DNA from: Fidelibacterota bacterium
Lineage (GTDB): Bacteria; Fidelibacterota; Marinisomatia; Marinisomatales; CAZVFT01
Reading direction: 5' to 3'
NCBI GenBank assembly: GCA_014381485.1
Contig: JACNLN010000082.1
Span: 1-20,671 of the forward strand
Length of the DNA: 20,671 bases
Part shown: positions 1-9,836 of the stretch, piece by piece
Layout: every line of letters starts with the position of its first letter
How positions within the stretch are numbered: position 1 is the first letter of the stretch
The notes under the pieces: generated by a model
Databases searched by the model: none
Seen by the model: the letters and a program-made list of their open reading frames with translations, nothing else
Told to the model about the DNA's origin: nothing
Position numbers and translations under genes: made by a program

Positions 1-81
1 GATATATTTAATCATGTTGGATTATAGCAATTAGTTTGTCCTAAGTGGTAAGCGAGGGTTAAAAATGTGGAAAAGAAGTTG

Positions 82-2688
82 TCAGAAACCCAATTTAAAT
101 TTCAGTCTACCTCGTATTTCAGAGTAATTTTTATTGGGATCAACAAAATCTGTTACTGTTACCTGGTCGATGTTGAGACCTATATTTAAGTTTTTGGCAA
201 ATTTATATTGAACACCAAATTTTATAGTGAATTTTTGATTATCTATCTCCGGGGCGTCTGGTAACTCCCCCCCCTTATATCCGTCTACATTGTTAAAGCC
301 CGCAAAAACATTAAGTGACTTATTGAAAAATTTGTATGAAACCTTACCGCTCATCACGGCAAACTCAGTTTCCGATTGAGCTGAATCTTCCGGTGTGTTG
401 ACTGAGAGACCGCCACCGAGTGTCACAGCCATAGGAAAAGGAAAATTTAGAGAAAGAGAACCAGTATAGGAGCTGGTTAAAAAGTTTGTATTTGCTTCTG
501 GTGTGGCATTGGCATCATCGTAGTTCATTAACATAATATTCCCATTGATCCCTATATTAAAAGTACGAATAGTAAATTTGTAGGATGGGCTAATAGTATG
601 TGTTACTGTTTCATTATTATTCAAAATGATATTGTCATCTGTAGCGCTTACCCCCTCAGGCAATGATCCTGTTCGCAGCATCGTCCTGATGGAATAATTT
701 AACATGGGTAAATTTTTTATATTGAGTCCAACACCCAAGGAAACAGTCTTGGTAGTAGTGGTTTGCGGTTTGGTATCACCAGCAACATTATCAAAAGTTT
801 TTTCATATCCACCGGAGAGGGAGATCTGGTTTTTCCACAATCTCATCCGGGTGTTAGTTTTCAAGCCCTGAATATCTGTTTGTACGGATGCATTTCCCAA
901 AGACGCAAAGTTGGCGGGAACTCTGAGATATTCCGCTTTTATATTGGCTGTTGTGAAATAGAGGGGTACGGGTGAACGAAATTGAATTTTGTAGGTCCCC
1001 TTTTTTATCATATTATTCCATATATAATCTTTAGCATTGAAAGTATCCATATCAGGGATGGGAATTGAAAGTCCACGCCCTTCCGAACTGCCCAGAATGA
1101 GATCATCAGTGATTTTAAATCCGAGAAGACTTTCAATGGATTCCAAGTCGGATTTTTTTATGCCCCCCTCCTCAATTAACAAGGAATCTTCAGCCATAAC
1201 ATCGTTCAATACTGATATAGCAGTTTCTACGGAAAGCATTGTCTTGTCGTGATTAAAATGCAGGGTTGCATCTGTTCCCAACACCAGATTACCTAAAAAC
1301 ATATATTTGCCTTCCAATTCTGTATAAGGAATAACTACGCTGCTTATTAAATCATAAGCTCGAAATCCGCTAATACCGATATTGAAGTGTCGGAATAAAT
1401 CCAATTCTGTTCGTAACCCCGATAGTTCGCGGGTTGCAATTCCTTTGGTGTGGCTAACATAAGTAGATTCGGAGCTGTCTTTTGTTAAATATATCAATTG
1501 CCATTCAGTTGAATCGGGATGTTCTTCTGTAATGCTTTGAATTTGCTGTTTTGTTTCACCAATAATAAAGGTTGTTTTCCACCACCCTAATTTCAGTTGC
1601 GCAGTCAAACCCCGAACCCGCGTTCCTTTTAATGTCAATTCGGAAAATTGCGGGGAATAGTCACCATACATAATATCTAATAATGGAGAACGAATATCAA
1701 ACTTTAGTCTGTTTAATGGTTGTCTCCGCTTGTCTTTATCAACGGCATTTTGATCAATAATATGGGTGTTTAACAAAGCGGAAAAGTTAAATTTAAATTT
1801 TCCCAGTCTGAATTTTATTCTGGCATTAAGTTTGTGAAGATCAATAGGTCGGTTCTCAGGCTGGGGCTTTCCAGAGTAAGAATCATAATCGGTATCCACG
1901 CTAATATTCCCTTTGAAACCGATTTTTTCTTTCCAGGACTCTTTTTCTTCTTCCGCTAAAATTTCCTCCTTGCCTATGCTAAATGAAAAGCGCTTTTCAA
2001 ATTGAACACCCCCAACATCAACTAACTGAAATATTACTTCATGTTGCCCCATCTCGAAAAGCTTTGATGGCACATAAGTAATTACGTCTCGGGATAAAAT
2101 GGCGCGTTGAGTAATATCATCACCATCAACAATGATATGAACATTGGTTAAATCAATATTTTCGTCAGGATCATAGATAGAAAGAATAACAATTTGTCCT
2201 CCACCCTCGTGGATTATCTCCGGATCGGGACTTAATAAGTTTACGGTAATATCGTCTGGTTTAATGGAAGCAAGGGGTGATAACACAGGTATTATTTTGG
2301 GGTTTTCTTCGCCGTTTACTGGCCAAGTCGCTTGATTGTCATAAATATCTTTTGCCCAGAAGTAATGATAAAGTTTCCCGTAGGTAACATCCTCAGCGGG
2401 TATTTCTGCGGTGTAATTCACATCCAGTACCATAGGTAAGCTTGAAAATCCTCCGACAGGGGAAAACCGGTAGTATAATAAAACTTCCGAGATTTCAGAT
2501 TGATCATTAACAATTGTTTCAAGGCGAATAGGGGATTCCAAAACAAAGGTCTCAACAGGCTCAATCGGTACAAACGTTGGCGGCTGCCCATCATCCCAAA
2601 TGTGCTCCATTTCTTCATCTTGACCTATAACCAAACTGTGAATGATTAAAAATGCAAATAAAAGGATAGGCAGGCTTTTAATTCTCAT
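82..2688 (-). CDS. Outer-membrane beta-barrel protein with N-terminal Ig-like domains
   Basis: 868 residues. A signal peptide is clear at residues 1-22 (basic start, hydrophobic LPILLFAFLIIHSLVIG, then QDEE). Residues about 35-137 and 145-240 look like two Ig-like beta domains. The second ends in a stretch typical of such domains (GQHEVIFQLVDVGG). From about residue 255 to the end the protein is a run of alternating amphipathic strands with turns, ending in ...RGRLKFKLGF. A C-terminal phenylalanine on a terminal strand is typical of outer-membrane barrels assembled by BAM. I see no TonB box or plug domain, so it does not look like a TonB-dependent receptor. It is the last gene of the minus-strand operon and starts 2 nt after the FecR-domain gene's stop, so translational coupling is likely. 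Its role is unknown. From context it could anchor or export the giant FN3 protein of the same operon (inference). Confidence 0.7.
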   Translation of the reverse strand: MRIKSLPILLFAFLIIHSLVIGQDEEMEHIWDDGQPPTFVPIEPVETFVLESPIRLETIVNDQSEISEVLLYYRFSPVGGFSSLPMVLDVNYTAEIPAEDVTYGKLYHYFWAKDIYDNQATWPVNGEENPKIIPVLSPLASIKPDDITVNLLSPDPEIIHEGGGQIVILSIYDPDENIDLTNVHIIVDGDDITQRAILSRDVITYVPSKLFEMGQHEVIFQLVDVGGVQFEKRFSFSIGKEEILAEEEKESWKEKIGFKGNISVDTDYDSYSGKPQPENRPIDLHKLNARIKFRLGKFKFNFSALLNTHIIDQNAVDKDKRRQPLNRLKFDIRSPLLDIMYGDYSPQFSELTLKGTRVRGLTAQLKLGWWKTTFIIGETKQQIQSITEEHPDSTEWQLIYLTKDSSESTYVSHTKGIATRELSGLRTELDLFRHFNIGISGFRAYDLISSVVIPYTELEGKYMFLGNLVLGTDATLHFNHDKTMLSVETAISVLNDVMAEDSLLIEEGGIKKSDLESIESLLGFKITDDLILGSSEGRGLSIPIPDMDTFNAKDYIWNNMIKKGTYKIQFRSPVPLYFTTANIKAEYLRVPANFASLGNASVQTDIQGLKTNTRMRLWKNQISLSGGYEKTFDNVAGDTKPQTTTTKTVSLGVGLNIKNLPMLNYSIRTMLRTGSLPEGVSATDDNIILNNNETVTHTISPSYKFTIRTFNIGINGNIMLMNYDDANATPEANTNFLTSSYTGSLSLNFPFPMAVTLGGGLSVNTPEDSAQSETEFAVMSGKVSYKFFNKSLNVFAGFNNVDGYKGGELPDAPEIDNQKFTIKFGVQYKFAKNLNIGLNIDQVTVTDFVDPNKNYSEIRGRLKFKLGF

Positions 2689-2690
2689 TT

Positions 2691-3878
2691 TCAGCTACCC
2701 CCCTGTTTACGAGGCTTAATTTCAATTTTTAGACTGATGGTTTTATCGGGATTTTCAATGGGTGTGATTTTAACTATTTCATACTCACCGGCATCCAGCT
2801 TTTGTAAAATTTCATTAATGTCTCCTTTGCCAATGGTGAATGTAGAAGCTTTCAAGGTGCGGTTTTTTAACAATTCTTTTAATTCGGAAAACCCCTTCTT
2901 ATCTATAATGCTTTCAATTTTACTCTGCATCGTGCGTTTCTGGGTTTTAGTCTGATAGAAATTGAGAACCAGCTTTTGCGATTCAGCATCATCTGCGGTG
3001 ACGACAATTGCAGGATTGCCCTCCTTTAAAGATTTAACCAAGACAGCTCCCTTTCCACCTGCTATCAATGAGGTGACCGAGTTGCTCCATGTAGAGCCAT
3101 CTCCTGAAATTTGAAGCCACTCAACATCAGCAGAAATGGAAACCTCACCATCAAAATCGCGAGCGGAAGTTTTTTTCTTATTGTCAATGACTTGAATGGC
3201 TACTTTTAAGGGTTCATTGATTGGCTGACGTCCAGTTTTTTCGGGTTTTAAATTGAAACCCCAGGTGGGCTCAATAGTCTTCTGCCATACTGGAAGGTTA
3301 GACTTTGAAATTTTCTTCGGAGGTTCAGGAGGTTGTCCAACTGATGTCTTAGAAGCCATCATTTCCCGGGCAAGAACACTACCCAACTCGTTTTGGAATT
3401 CAACAATTCCGGCAACAACAATTAGCGTAGAGGTTTGTTCGAATATATCCATTTCGAGATCGAATTCTGTCCCCTTTACTGATGCCACAGAAACAGGAGT
3501 AGTTACTTTAAATTCACTCTGTTTCCGCTTCTTTACCTTTGTCCAAAGCTCACCTTGTTTAAGGTATAACTTGGTTGCTTGTTCATAGGGGGAAAGTCGC
3601 TGACTGGAAAGCTCAATTTCACTGTTTTCGTGAATTTTTAGCATGGTAGCATCAAGGAAGATAATTGCTACAAACACATTATCGCCCGTTTTAATCCAAT
3701 CACCTGAAGATAGGATTTGACCTTGGTAAGCAGGGGAATAGTTTCCCCCCTTAGCAGGTTTAACAAGAACATTTCCTTTTATTTTAGCAACTGCACCAAT
3801 TTTCTGAATTTCTGCTATTAATAGCGTGCAGGTCAAAATAGGGATCAGAAGGAGCTTAGTTAAAGTTATAAGTTTCAT
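2691..3878 (-). CDS. FecR-domain secreted/periplasmic protein
   Basis: 395 residues with a signal peptide at about 1-22 (MKLITLTKLLLIPILTCTLL then IAE). Residues about 55-162 form a FecR domain: GDWIKTGDNVFVAIIF, then the hallmark TPVSVASVKGTEFDLE near 127-142, then a strand-rich end (TLIVVAGIVEF). A Pro-rich linker near 183-190 leads to an Ig-like stretch (about 215-310) and a C-terminal alpha/beta piece that I cannot name. The N-terminus is a signal peptide, not the cytoplasmic anti-sigma part of classical FecR, and no sigma factor or TonB receptor is adjacent. Scaffold or cell-wall-associated use of the FecR fold is therefore likelier than iron signalling. A strong AGGAGGT at 3884-3890 on the minus strand overlaps the end of the upstream FN3 gene and supports the start. 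Confidence 0.75.
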   Translation of the reverse strand: MKLITLTKLLLIPILTCTLLIAEIQKIGAVAKIKGNVLVKPAKGGNYSPAYQGQILSSGDWIKTGDNVFVAIIFLDATMLKIHENSEIELSSQRLSPYEQATKLYLKQGELWTKVKKRKQSEFKVTTPVSVASVKGTEFDLEMDIFEQTSTLIVVAGIVEFQNELGSVLAREMMASKTSVGQPPEPPKKISKSNLPVWQKTIEPTWGFNLKPEKTGRQPINEPLKVAIQVIDNKKKTSARDFDGEVSISADVEWLQISGDGSTWSNSVTSLIAGGKGAVLVKSLKEGNPAIVVTADDAESQKLVLNFYQTKTQKRTMQSKIESIIDKKGFSELKELLKNRTLKASTFTIGKGDINEILQKLDAGEYEIVKITPIENPDKTISLKIEIKPRKQGGS

Positions 3879-3889
3879 TCACCACCTCC

Positions 3890-6800
3890 TCAATCAGGTT
3901 CTGAATATGAAAAATCAATTTCAATCACTCCAGATGTTGTAGTAAACATTGCCGTGGTACTGGGATCTCCAATAGCATTACCATCTTGATCAAGAGCAAC
4001 AACTTGCCAGTAATACGTTGTATCGTAATCCAAAACTGGTACGCCAGATTGTGGATATTGGAATTGAGCTTCACTTATGTTACTGTTTTGATAAAATATT
4101 TGAGAAAAATCTTCATTGTAACTAAAGCTTATTCCGTAAAAATCGGCATTTTCCACAGTTTGCCAGATAAACAGAGGAGTTATTGTCTCTGTGGTAGTAC
4201 TCACCGGTGATGATAACACGGGAATGTTCTCACTAGATAATTGAAAACTAAGTACTTGACTAAAATCGCCAAGGGGCTGTTCCTCTCCAAGTGCACGAAC
4301 TTTCCAGAAATAGGTGATACCAAATTCGAGTGGTTCGGCACCGGAAGAGGGGTATTGGACAGCTGTTTCTACCAAATTATCCGATTGCCATTTAATTTCA
4401 TCGAACTCCTCAGAGCTACTAACCATAATTTCATAATGTACAGCTGCCTCTATGGATTGCCATTGGAAGGTTGGATGTGCAGTAGAAACGACACTACCGG
4501 AAGCAGGTGCTTCCAGTTGAACAATATATAGATTGGTAATGGAAAAGAATCTGGCAGCTGTCCAAGCACCCAAACTATTTCCCTCATTATTCAACGGTCG
4601 AATACGCCAGTAATAAGACTGGTCGAATTCCAGGATGGGGTCTTCCTGGGGATATGGGAATTGAGTTGCACCAGTTTGAAACTCCCAAGCTTCAGAAAAA
4701 TCTGCATTACTGGCGAACTGGAGTTGGTAGGCAGCAACACCCTCTGCAGATTCCCAAGAAAACAGTGGAAAGGCTGTGGAAATATTGGCGCCATCGGCAA
4801 GCTCCTGAATGTTGATGTTGATAGCTGAAGGGGTAGTAAAACTTGCTACATCGCTGGCTATACCGATTGGATTACCGTCGTTATCAAAGGCCTGTACCTG
4901 CCAGTAATAACTGGCATCATTCAGGAGGGTTTCCTCTTGAACGGTTATTTCAGAGCTTGGGACAACTTCAAATATTACTACTGTTTCTAATGCATCATCA
5001 GAGGCCACTGTTAACTGGTAAGAAACAGCTTCTGAAACAGCACCCCAACTCAGCTGAGGAGTTAGAGAATTCACAGGTGTTCCTACAGGGGACAGCAAGG
5101 TGACCTGTTCTAGTGATGGTGTAAAGAAGGTTGCAGTTTCGGAGACGCCAGCTAAGCTCTCACCTGCGGCATCCAGGGCATCCACATGCCAGTAATAATT
5201 TGTACCCTCGCTAAGGGCGGTAGCTTCGGTTACAACAGATTGATTGTTTTCTACCACCTGGTCCAACAGGATGTTTGTGAACTCAACATCTATGGAGATT
5301 TGAATGTGATAGTTAGCTGCATTTTCGTTGGAGTTCCAGGAAAGTGTGGGTGTCAGGGATTCAACTCCCGTTTCGTTTGGTGTTAAGCCTGTAACCGGAA
5401 AAACAGAACTGGTATTAAAATAGTCAACACTGGAAAGGCTTAGTATCTCACCATTATCTGCGAGGGTAGCTACGCGCCAGTAGTAAGTAGTAGCGTACTG
5501 TAGCAGAGAGGCTGATTCGGGATATTGGGCGCTGGTTTGACTGGTTGTTAGATTCCAGAGAATGTTATCAAACTGGTCATCAGAGCCAAGTTCAATTAAA
5601 TACTCAGCAGCCTGTTCTACCAGGTCCCAGGAGAATTCTGGCAAGAGCGTGGTCTCAACACCTCCCACGGGGGAATTTAGGACAGCGGCAGGCACAGATT
5701 CCGTTTGGAAAAAGCCGATGTCACTGGGAGCGCCAAATGATGAACCTTCTTCGTTTAGACCCTGCACGCGCCAGTAGTAAGCCGTACCCCAGTCCAATTC
5801 ATCCATAGAAAATGGATAGGTGGTGACTTGAACTGTCTGGCTCACCACTGTGGCAGCAAAGTCCTCGGTCAAGGAGATCTCTAAAAGATATGATGCAGAG
5901 GATGGTATCGAAGCCTCCCAGACAAACAGTTCAGCGCCAAGTACAGGCGGAACGATATTTGGAATAAATAAACTAATCACTGTAGAAGGGATACCGTGGG
6001 GTCCATCTTCATCAATAGCATAAGCTTGGATGTAATATAGCTGTCCAAATTCAAGCGGTGGAGCATCTGCGGGATATGTAATTACAAGTAAATTTGTGGG
6101 CTCAGCCTCCCATAGAATTACGGACATATCCGTTTCTGTTGAAACGAGGTCTACATACTCAGTAGCACCAGTTACCGTGTTTATAATTTCAAAACTTGGG
6201 AATAAACTGCCAGGGTCGCGGGAAATGGAAAGTCCAACCTGTTCATCTGATCCGGGTTTGATTGGAATGTTGACGATTTGAACGTCGGATGGTAAGCCGT
6301 GTGCTTCTCCATCAATTGCGCCCTGTAATTGCACAAAATAAGCAGTTCCCCAGTCAACCAGGGTGGGATCAAAAGCAAAAGGGAAGTTCCCAACTAATAC
6401 TGCATCCTGAAACAGGATGTTGTTCATATCCTGATCCTGGGCAAGGGTAACCACGTATTCAGTTGCTCCTTCAATACCAGCAACGAGTGTTAAAACTATT
6501 TGCCGGGGGTTGGTAGGGTTAGTTGATGTAGAAAATTCTGGCTGGGAGTAAGTTCCCGGTTGAGCTGGAATAGTAATGATTTCTATACTGCTTGGAAGGC
6601 CATGGGGTTGACCATCAACAAAAGCTGAGACTTGGACGTAATAGGTTGTTTCATATTGGAGGATAGTAGCCGCATCGGTTAGCTCTATTGGGAAAGAAGT
6701 GATGTCTTCATGAGTCAATACAATGCTGGTCATTTCTAAATCTTCAGCTATGGTTGCAGTGTAAGTGGTGGCATTGGCTACACCACTAATAAGGTTGATA

Positions 6801-9772
6801 ATGGGAATGCGAACATCTGTAGTTGACAGCGATATAGAAATCTGAACTTGATCGGATGCCCCTGGTGGGTCAAGGGTGAAAAATTCCACTACATTTGATG
6901 GTAAACCAGAAGGAGCGCCGCTGGCGTCTTCTCCTACCACCTGAATGTAGTAGGCAGTATTGTAGTCCAATTCTATATCATTTTCGCTGATGGTAATTGT
7001 ATTCTGAGTAACACCAAAGGTCTCCCAGATAATGTTAACCAGGTAATCATTATCGTCAGTATCACCAGAGTTGGAAAGCATAATGTGTGTTGATACAGCA
7101 TTGGCGACGCTGGTAAAGTTAACCATAGGAGAGCGAGGAGCATCATTAGAAATTGAAACCTGCACCTCGGGTTGATCTGAAGCTCCAGGTTGCTCCGGGA
7201 CGGTAATTTGCATAATCTGGCCATCAATACCGTGGCGCTCGCTGTCTTTATAAGCCAAAATTTGTAAATAGTAATTCCCAAGAAAATCGAGAATGTCTGC
7301 TATGTCTGACCAGATATAGGGAAAACTGGTAATTTCTCCAGTCTCGGCAGTAATATTTTCCATTGAAGGATCATCAGAAAGGGAAATGATATAAGCCGTT
7401 GCATCTGTTACCCCATTTACCAAGCTGATGATAAGAATGCGGGGGTCATTCACATCAAAGTCGATAGAAATTTCAGGTTGATCGGATGCTCCAGGCATTT
7501 CCAGAGTTTCAAAAGGAACCACTTCAGATGGGAATGAATGCGTCAACTCGTCTTTCATTGCAACTACCTGGGTATAATATTGAGTACTATACTCAAGTTC
7601 AAATTCGTCGGGTGTCAGATTAAAAGTTATCTGGGTTAACTCCTCAATTTCCCATAACTGATCTGACAACAGCTGATCGTCCCCAACCTCGTTAGTCTCG
7701 GAAATCATTAAGTGATAGTAATCAGCATTAACGACGGGTGAAAACGAGAATTGAATCTGTATCGGCCCCAAGAGAGTGACATACAAATCCGGGGCGGGTT
7801 CGAGTGGTCTTTCCATAGTAGTGAAAAACCAGGGATCGGAGGGTGGACCAGGATTTTCGTTAACATCTAACGGGATAACCTTCCAGTAATAGTTTGTTCC
7901 ATACTCAAGAGGATAATCGCCGTCGGTTGGATATTGATAGAAAGTTCCGTTGATAATGGTTGTAAACAGGGGATTTTCAACTTCAGGGTCGTCGCTATCG
8001 GATAAATTGAACTCGTAGGATGGCACAGCTACAGGACCCTCCCAGGAAAATATTGGGTTTAATGGTAAATCAATTTCCTGATGGTTTGGGGTTAATAAAT
8101 TGATTGATGTAACTGAAAAGGTACCAATTTCTGTATAATCATCTAAGGATCCCACCAGGTTTCCATTGGAATCCAAAACCAGTAATTTCCAATAATATGT
8201 TTGTCCAGGATACAAGCCCTGCATAGCATCCGTGGGGAATTGATAGGGTAATGTTGTAATGACTTCACTGAAAACATTAGCAATATCTACTGTTTCGTCT
8301 TCCGGATCACTGATACGCAGTTCAAATGCAGCAATATCATTAGGAACGTTCGCATTAAAAGTTGGAAGAACCGTATTAACTGTTTCGCCTGCAAGCGGTT
8401 CTGCAAGAGTCATACTTTCGATGCTGAAAGAAGCTATATCACTCCAGGGGGAAACCTCACCGCCGGGATTTATTCGTACTTTCCATTTATATTCCTTTCC
8501 CGGCATAAGCCCGGGAGCATCGATAGGATATTGGAAAGGAATGCTTTGAATCGGGTCGCTCTGCCAGATTGGATTTTCTACCTCGGGATCATCTGCATCA
8601 CTTAGCCAGATTTCATATTCATCTGCACAGGCGATTTGATCCCAGCTAAAAGTTGGACGAACGGTTGTCTCGACACCCCCCACCGCGGGAGAACTGATTT
8701 TGTCTTGCGTGATGATACTTCCATAATTAAAAATTCTTATTTCACTTTCAATAGGTTCTGGCCATCCCCAAACTCCTTCGAATCCTGCCATATCGAAATC
8801 CAGAATAACATTATCTGGGATGTGTTCCCGCGCACCTACTTGCCACACATATTGATAACCACACGCTAAATCTCTGTCCCCAGAGGGAAATTGAATGGAA
8901 ATTGTTTGAACGCTCCCGTATTCATCAATATGGTAAATATCATTATAGTCATCATCCCAGTTGGAGTCAAAAAATGTGAGGTTGGCATCTTCTAAGGCAT
9001 CCTCATAGCTGGAGTGAAGTTCAGGGTTGAATTGAGCAACTTTGATTCTGTAATCAATAATTACCCCGGAGCGGAAACCGGGTGAATCCCACCTAAACCA
9101 GGGGTATGGATCCACGACGTCAGCATCATAGATAGGTTCCTGAAGAGCAATGGTGTTGACAAGAATGTTTCCTATCGAAGAACCAGACAACTGTGCTATC
9201 GAATCTGACCAACTCCAACTTTGATTATATATATAGGTGTGATCCCATGACAAATCACGAATTTCGTTTTCATCAGTTTCAATAACTTCTCTTGCACCGC
9301 TATCCCAATCATTCCATGACAAACCGCTCCAAGCGATCATCTTAATATCATAATCGCCTGCAGGAAGGTATCCTTGGTCTCTTATTAGATCTTCAAGTTC
9401 TGGGGCAAGTTCAAAAACCCACATGTTCCCACTTTCTTCACTGAAATCCGCAGTGTAACGAACGACGATTTCACCGGGTTGTATTACTATTTCTTTTGTT
9501 ACTCCCCAGGCAACAGGTTGATCGACAGTAAGCCCTGATATGTTATACGCTTCCATCCGGAACTCAATGAAAACCGTATCCTCTGCTGATGTTTTGTTAT
9601 GAACTGTTAATAGCCAGAGGTTGATGTTAGGGTCATCCCAATCGGCGAGGTTAAATTGACCCGTAGGTAAAAGCTGTACTTCAACATCAATCTCCGTTCC
9701 TAATCCACCAGCATGTATATTTGCAAGAAAAGAGAGTATAAGAATGGGTAGAATATGTATTTCCTTTTTCAT
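3890..9772 (-). CDS. Giant fibronectin-type-III repeat secreted protein (adhesin-like)
   Basis: 1960 residues. Signal peptide at about 1-21 (ILPILILSFLANIHAG). Residues about 22-200 form a separate N-terminal beta domain. Some 16-17 FN3-like modules of about 80-150, mostly near 100, residues follow, beginning near residues 207, 358, 455, 557, 660, 767, 868, 975, 1078, 1178, 1278, 1359, 1461, 1556, 1650, 1748 and 1846. Most carry an FSW-type strand early and a late strand of the form TYYWxVxALDxxGN followed by G-x-PS. The protein is very acidic, and I find only two cysteines, both in the N-terminal fifth. No lipobox, C-terminal barrel, LPXTG or T9SS-type C-terminal sorting domain is visible; it simply ends IDFSYSEPD. 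It is the first gene of the minus-strand operon. A GAGGT at 9778-9782 (minus) precedes the ATG by 5 nt. A surface adhesin, filament or stalk role is likely by family but unproven. Confidence 0.8.
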   Translation of the reverse strand: MKKEIHILPILILSFLANIHAGGLGTEIDVEVQLLPTGQFNLADWDDPNINLWLLTVHNKTSAEDTVFIEFRMEAYNISGLTVDQPVAWGVTKEIVIQPGEIVVRYTADFSEESGNMWVFELAPELEDLIRDQGYLPAGDYDIKMIAWSGLSWNDWDSGAREVIETDENEIRDLSWDHTYIYNQSWSWSDSIAQLSGSSIGNILVNTIALQEPIYDADVVDPYPWFRWDSPGFRSGVIIDYRIKVAQFNPELHSSYEDALEDANLTFFDSNWDDDYNDIYHIDEYGSVQTISIQFPSGDRDLACGYQYVWQVGAREHIPDNVILDFDMAGFEGVWGWPEPIESEIRIFNYGSIITQDKISSPAVGGVETTVRPTFSWDQIACADEYEIWLSDADDPEVENPIWQSDPIQSIPFQYPIDAPGLMPGKEYKWKVRINPGGEVSPWSDIASFSIESMTLAEPLAGETVNTVLPTFNANVPNDIAAFELRISDPEDETVDIANVFSEVITTLPYQFPTDAMQGLYPGQTYYWKLLVLDSNGNLVGSLDDYTEIGTFSVTSINLLTPNHQEIDLPLNPIFSWEGPVAVPSYEFNLSDSDDPEVENPLFTTIINGTFYQYPTDGDYPLEYGTNYYWKVIPLDVNENPGPPSDPWFFTTMERPLEPAPDLYVTLLGPIQIQFSFSPVVNADYYHLMISETNEVGDDQLLSDQLWEIEELTQITFNLTPDEFELEYSTQYYTQVVAMKDELTHSFPSEVVPFETLEMPGASDQPEISIDFDVNDPRILIISLVNGVTDATAYIISLSDDPSMENITAETGEITSFPYIWSDIADILDFLGNYYLQILAYKDSERHGIDGQIMQITVPEQPGASDQPEVQVSISNDAPRSPMVNFTSVANAVSTHIMLSNSGDTDDNDYLVNIIWETFGVTQNTITISENDIELDYNTAYYIQVVGEDASGAPSGLPSNVVEFFTLDPPGASDQVQISISLSTTDVRIPIINLISGVANATTYTATIAEDLEMTSIVLTHEDITSFPIELTDAATILQYETTYYVQVSAFVDGQPHGLPSSIEIITIPAQPGTYSQPEFSTSTNPTNPRQIVLTLVAGIEGATEYVVTLAQDQDMNNILFQDAVLVGNFPFAFDPTLVDWGTAYFVQLQGAIDGEAHGLPSDVQIVNIPIKPGSDEQVGLSISRDPGSLFPSFEIINTVTGATEYVDLVSTETDMSVILWEAEPTNLLVITYPADAPPLEFGQLYYIQAYAIDEDGPHGIPSTVISLFIPNIVPPVLGAELFVWEASIPSSASYLLEISLTEDFAATVVSQTVQVTTYPFSMDELDWGTAYYWRVQGLNEEGSSFGAPSDIGFFQTESVPAAVLNSPVGGVETTLLPEFSWDLVEQAAEYLIELGSDDQFDNILWNLTTSQTSAQYPESASLLQYATTYYWRVATLADNGEILSLSSVDYFNTSSVFPVTGLTPNETGVESLTPTLSWNSNENAANYHIQISIDVEFTNILLDQVVENNQSVVTEATALSEGTNYYWHVDALDAAGESLAGVSETATFFTPSLEQVTLLSPVGTPVNSLTPQLSWGAVSEAVSYQLTVASDDALETVVIFEVVPSSEITVQEETLLNDASYYWQVQAFDNDGNPIGIASDVASFTTPSAININIQELADGANISTAFPLFSWESAEGVAAYQLQFASNADFSEAWEFQTGATQFPYPQEDPILEFDQSYYWRIRPLNNEGNSLGAWTAARFFSITNLYIVQLEAPASGSVVSTAHPTFQWQSIEAAVHYEIMVSSSEEFDEIKWQSDNLVETAVQYPSSGAEPLEFGITYFWKVRALGEEQPLGDFSQVLSFQLSSENIPVLSSPVSTTTETITPLFIWQTVENADFYGISFSYNEDFSQIFYQNSNISEAQFQYPQSGVPVLDYDTTYYWQVVALDQDGNAIGDPSTTAMFTTTSGVIEIDFSYSEPD
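5936..7795 (-). repeat. Central block of six diverged tandem FN3 modules
   Basis: Residues 660-1279 of the giant protein hold six modules of about 103 residues that form their own subfamily. They end in linkers such as PGASDQPE, PGASDQVQ, PGTYSQPE and PGSDEQVG. Their late strand is YY-x-QV or YF-x-QL without the Trp found in the flanking modules, and most have HG(L/I)PS after it. The modules are diverged at nucleotide level, so this is an old internal duplication, not a fresh tandem repeat. Confidence 0.7.
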
Positions 9773-9807
9773 TTAAGACCTCATCAGGTTAATTAACTAT
9801 TTATTTT

Positions 9808-9836
9808 CTTATAAAAGCGACTTTCTTATGCATCAA
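9808..9836 (-). promoter_or_regulatory. Sigma70-like promoter for the FN3/FecR/barrel operon
   Basis: On the minus strand TTGATG (9831-9836) and TATAAG (9808-9813) are separated by exactly 17 nt. Transcription would start near 9801 and give a leader of roughly 29 nt before the ATG at 9772. The spacing and the good -10 are visible; activity is inferred. The surrounding DNA is AT-rich, so chance matches are possible. Confidence 0.5.
9826..9836 (+). repeat. 11-bp direct repeat, copy 1
   Basis: TTATGCATCAA here is repeated exactly at 9978-9988, 152 bp away. This copy overlaps the -35 element of the minus-strand promoter and contains the palindrome ATGCAT. It could be a regulator binding site shared across the divergent spacer, but two copies in AT-rich DNA is weak evidence. 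Confidence 0.3.

Noticed and set aside
1..81. Terminator for the minus-strand operon
   Set aside because: No stable hairpin followed by a T run on the minus strand is visible; the terminator, if any, lies beyond the window.
82..2688. TonB-dependent receptor regulated by the FecR-domain protein
   Set aside because: No TonB box or plug domain is seen, the N-terminus has Ig-like domains, and no ECF sigma factor is adjacent.
4000..8700. Recurrent CCAGTAATA/CCAGTAGTA words that might suggest a CRISPR or DNA repeat array
   Set aside because: They are the codons for the conserved YYW strand of the FN3 modules, spaced about 300 bp apart and imperfect.
3890..9772. Type IX secretion cargo
   Set aside because: No C-terminal sorting domain is present; the protein ends shortly after the last FN3 module.
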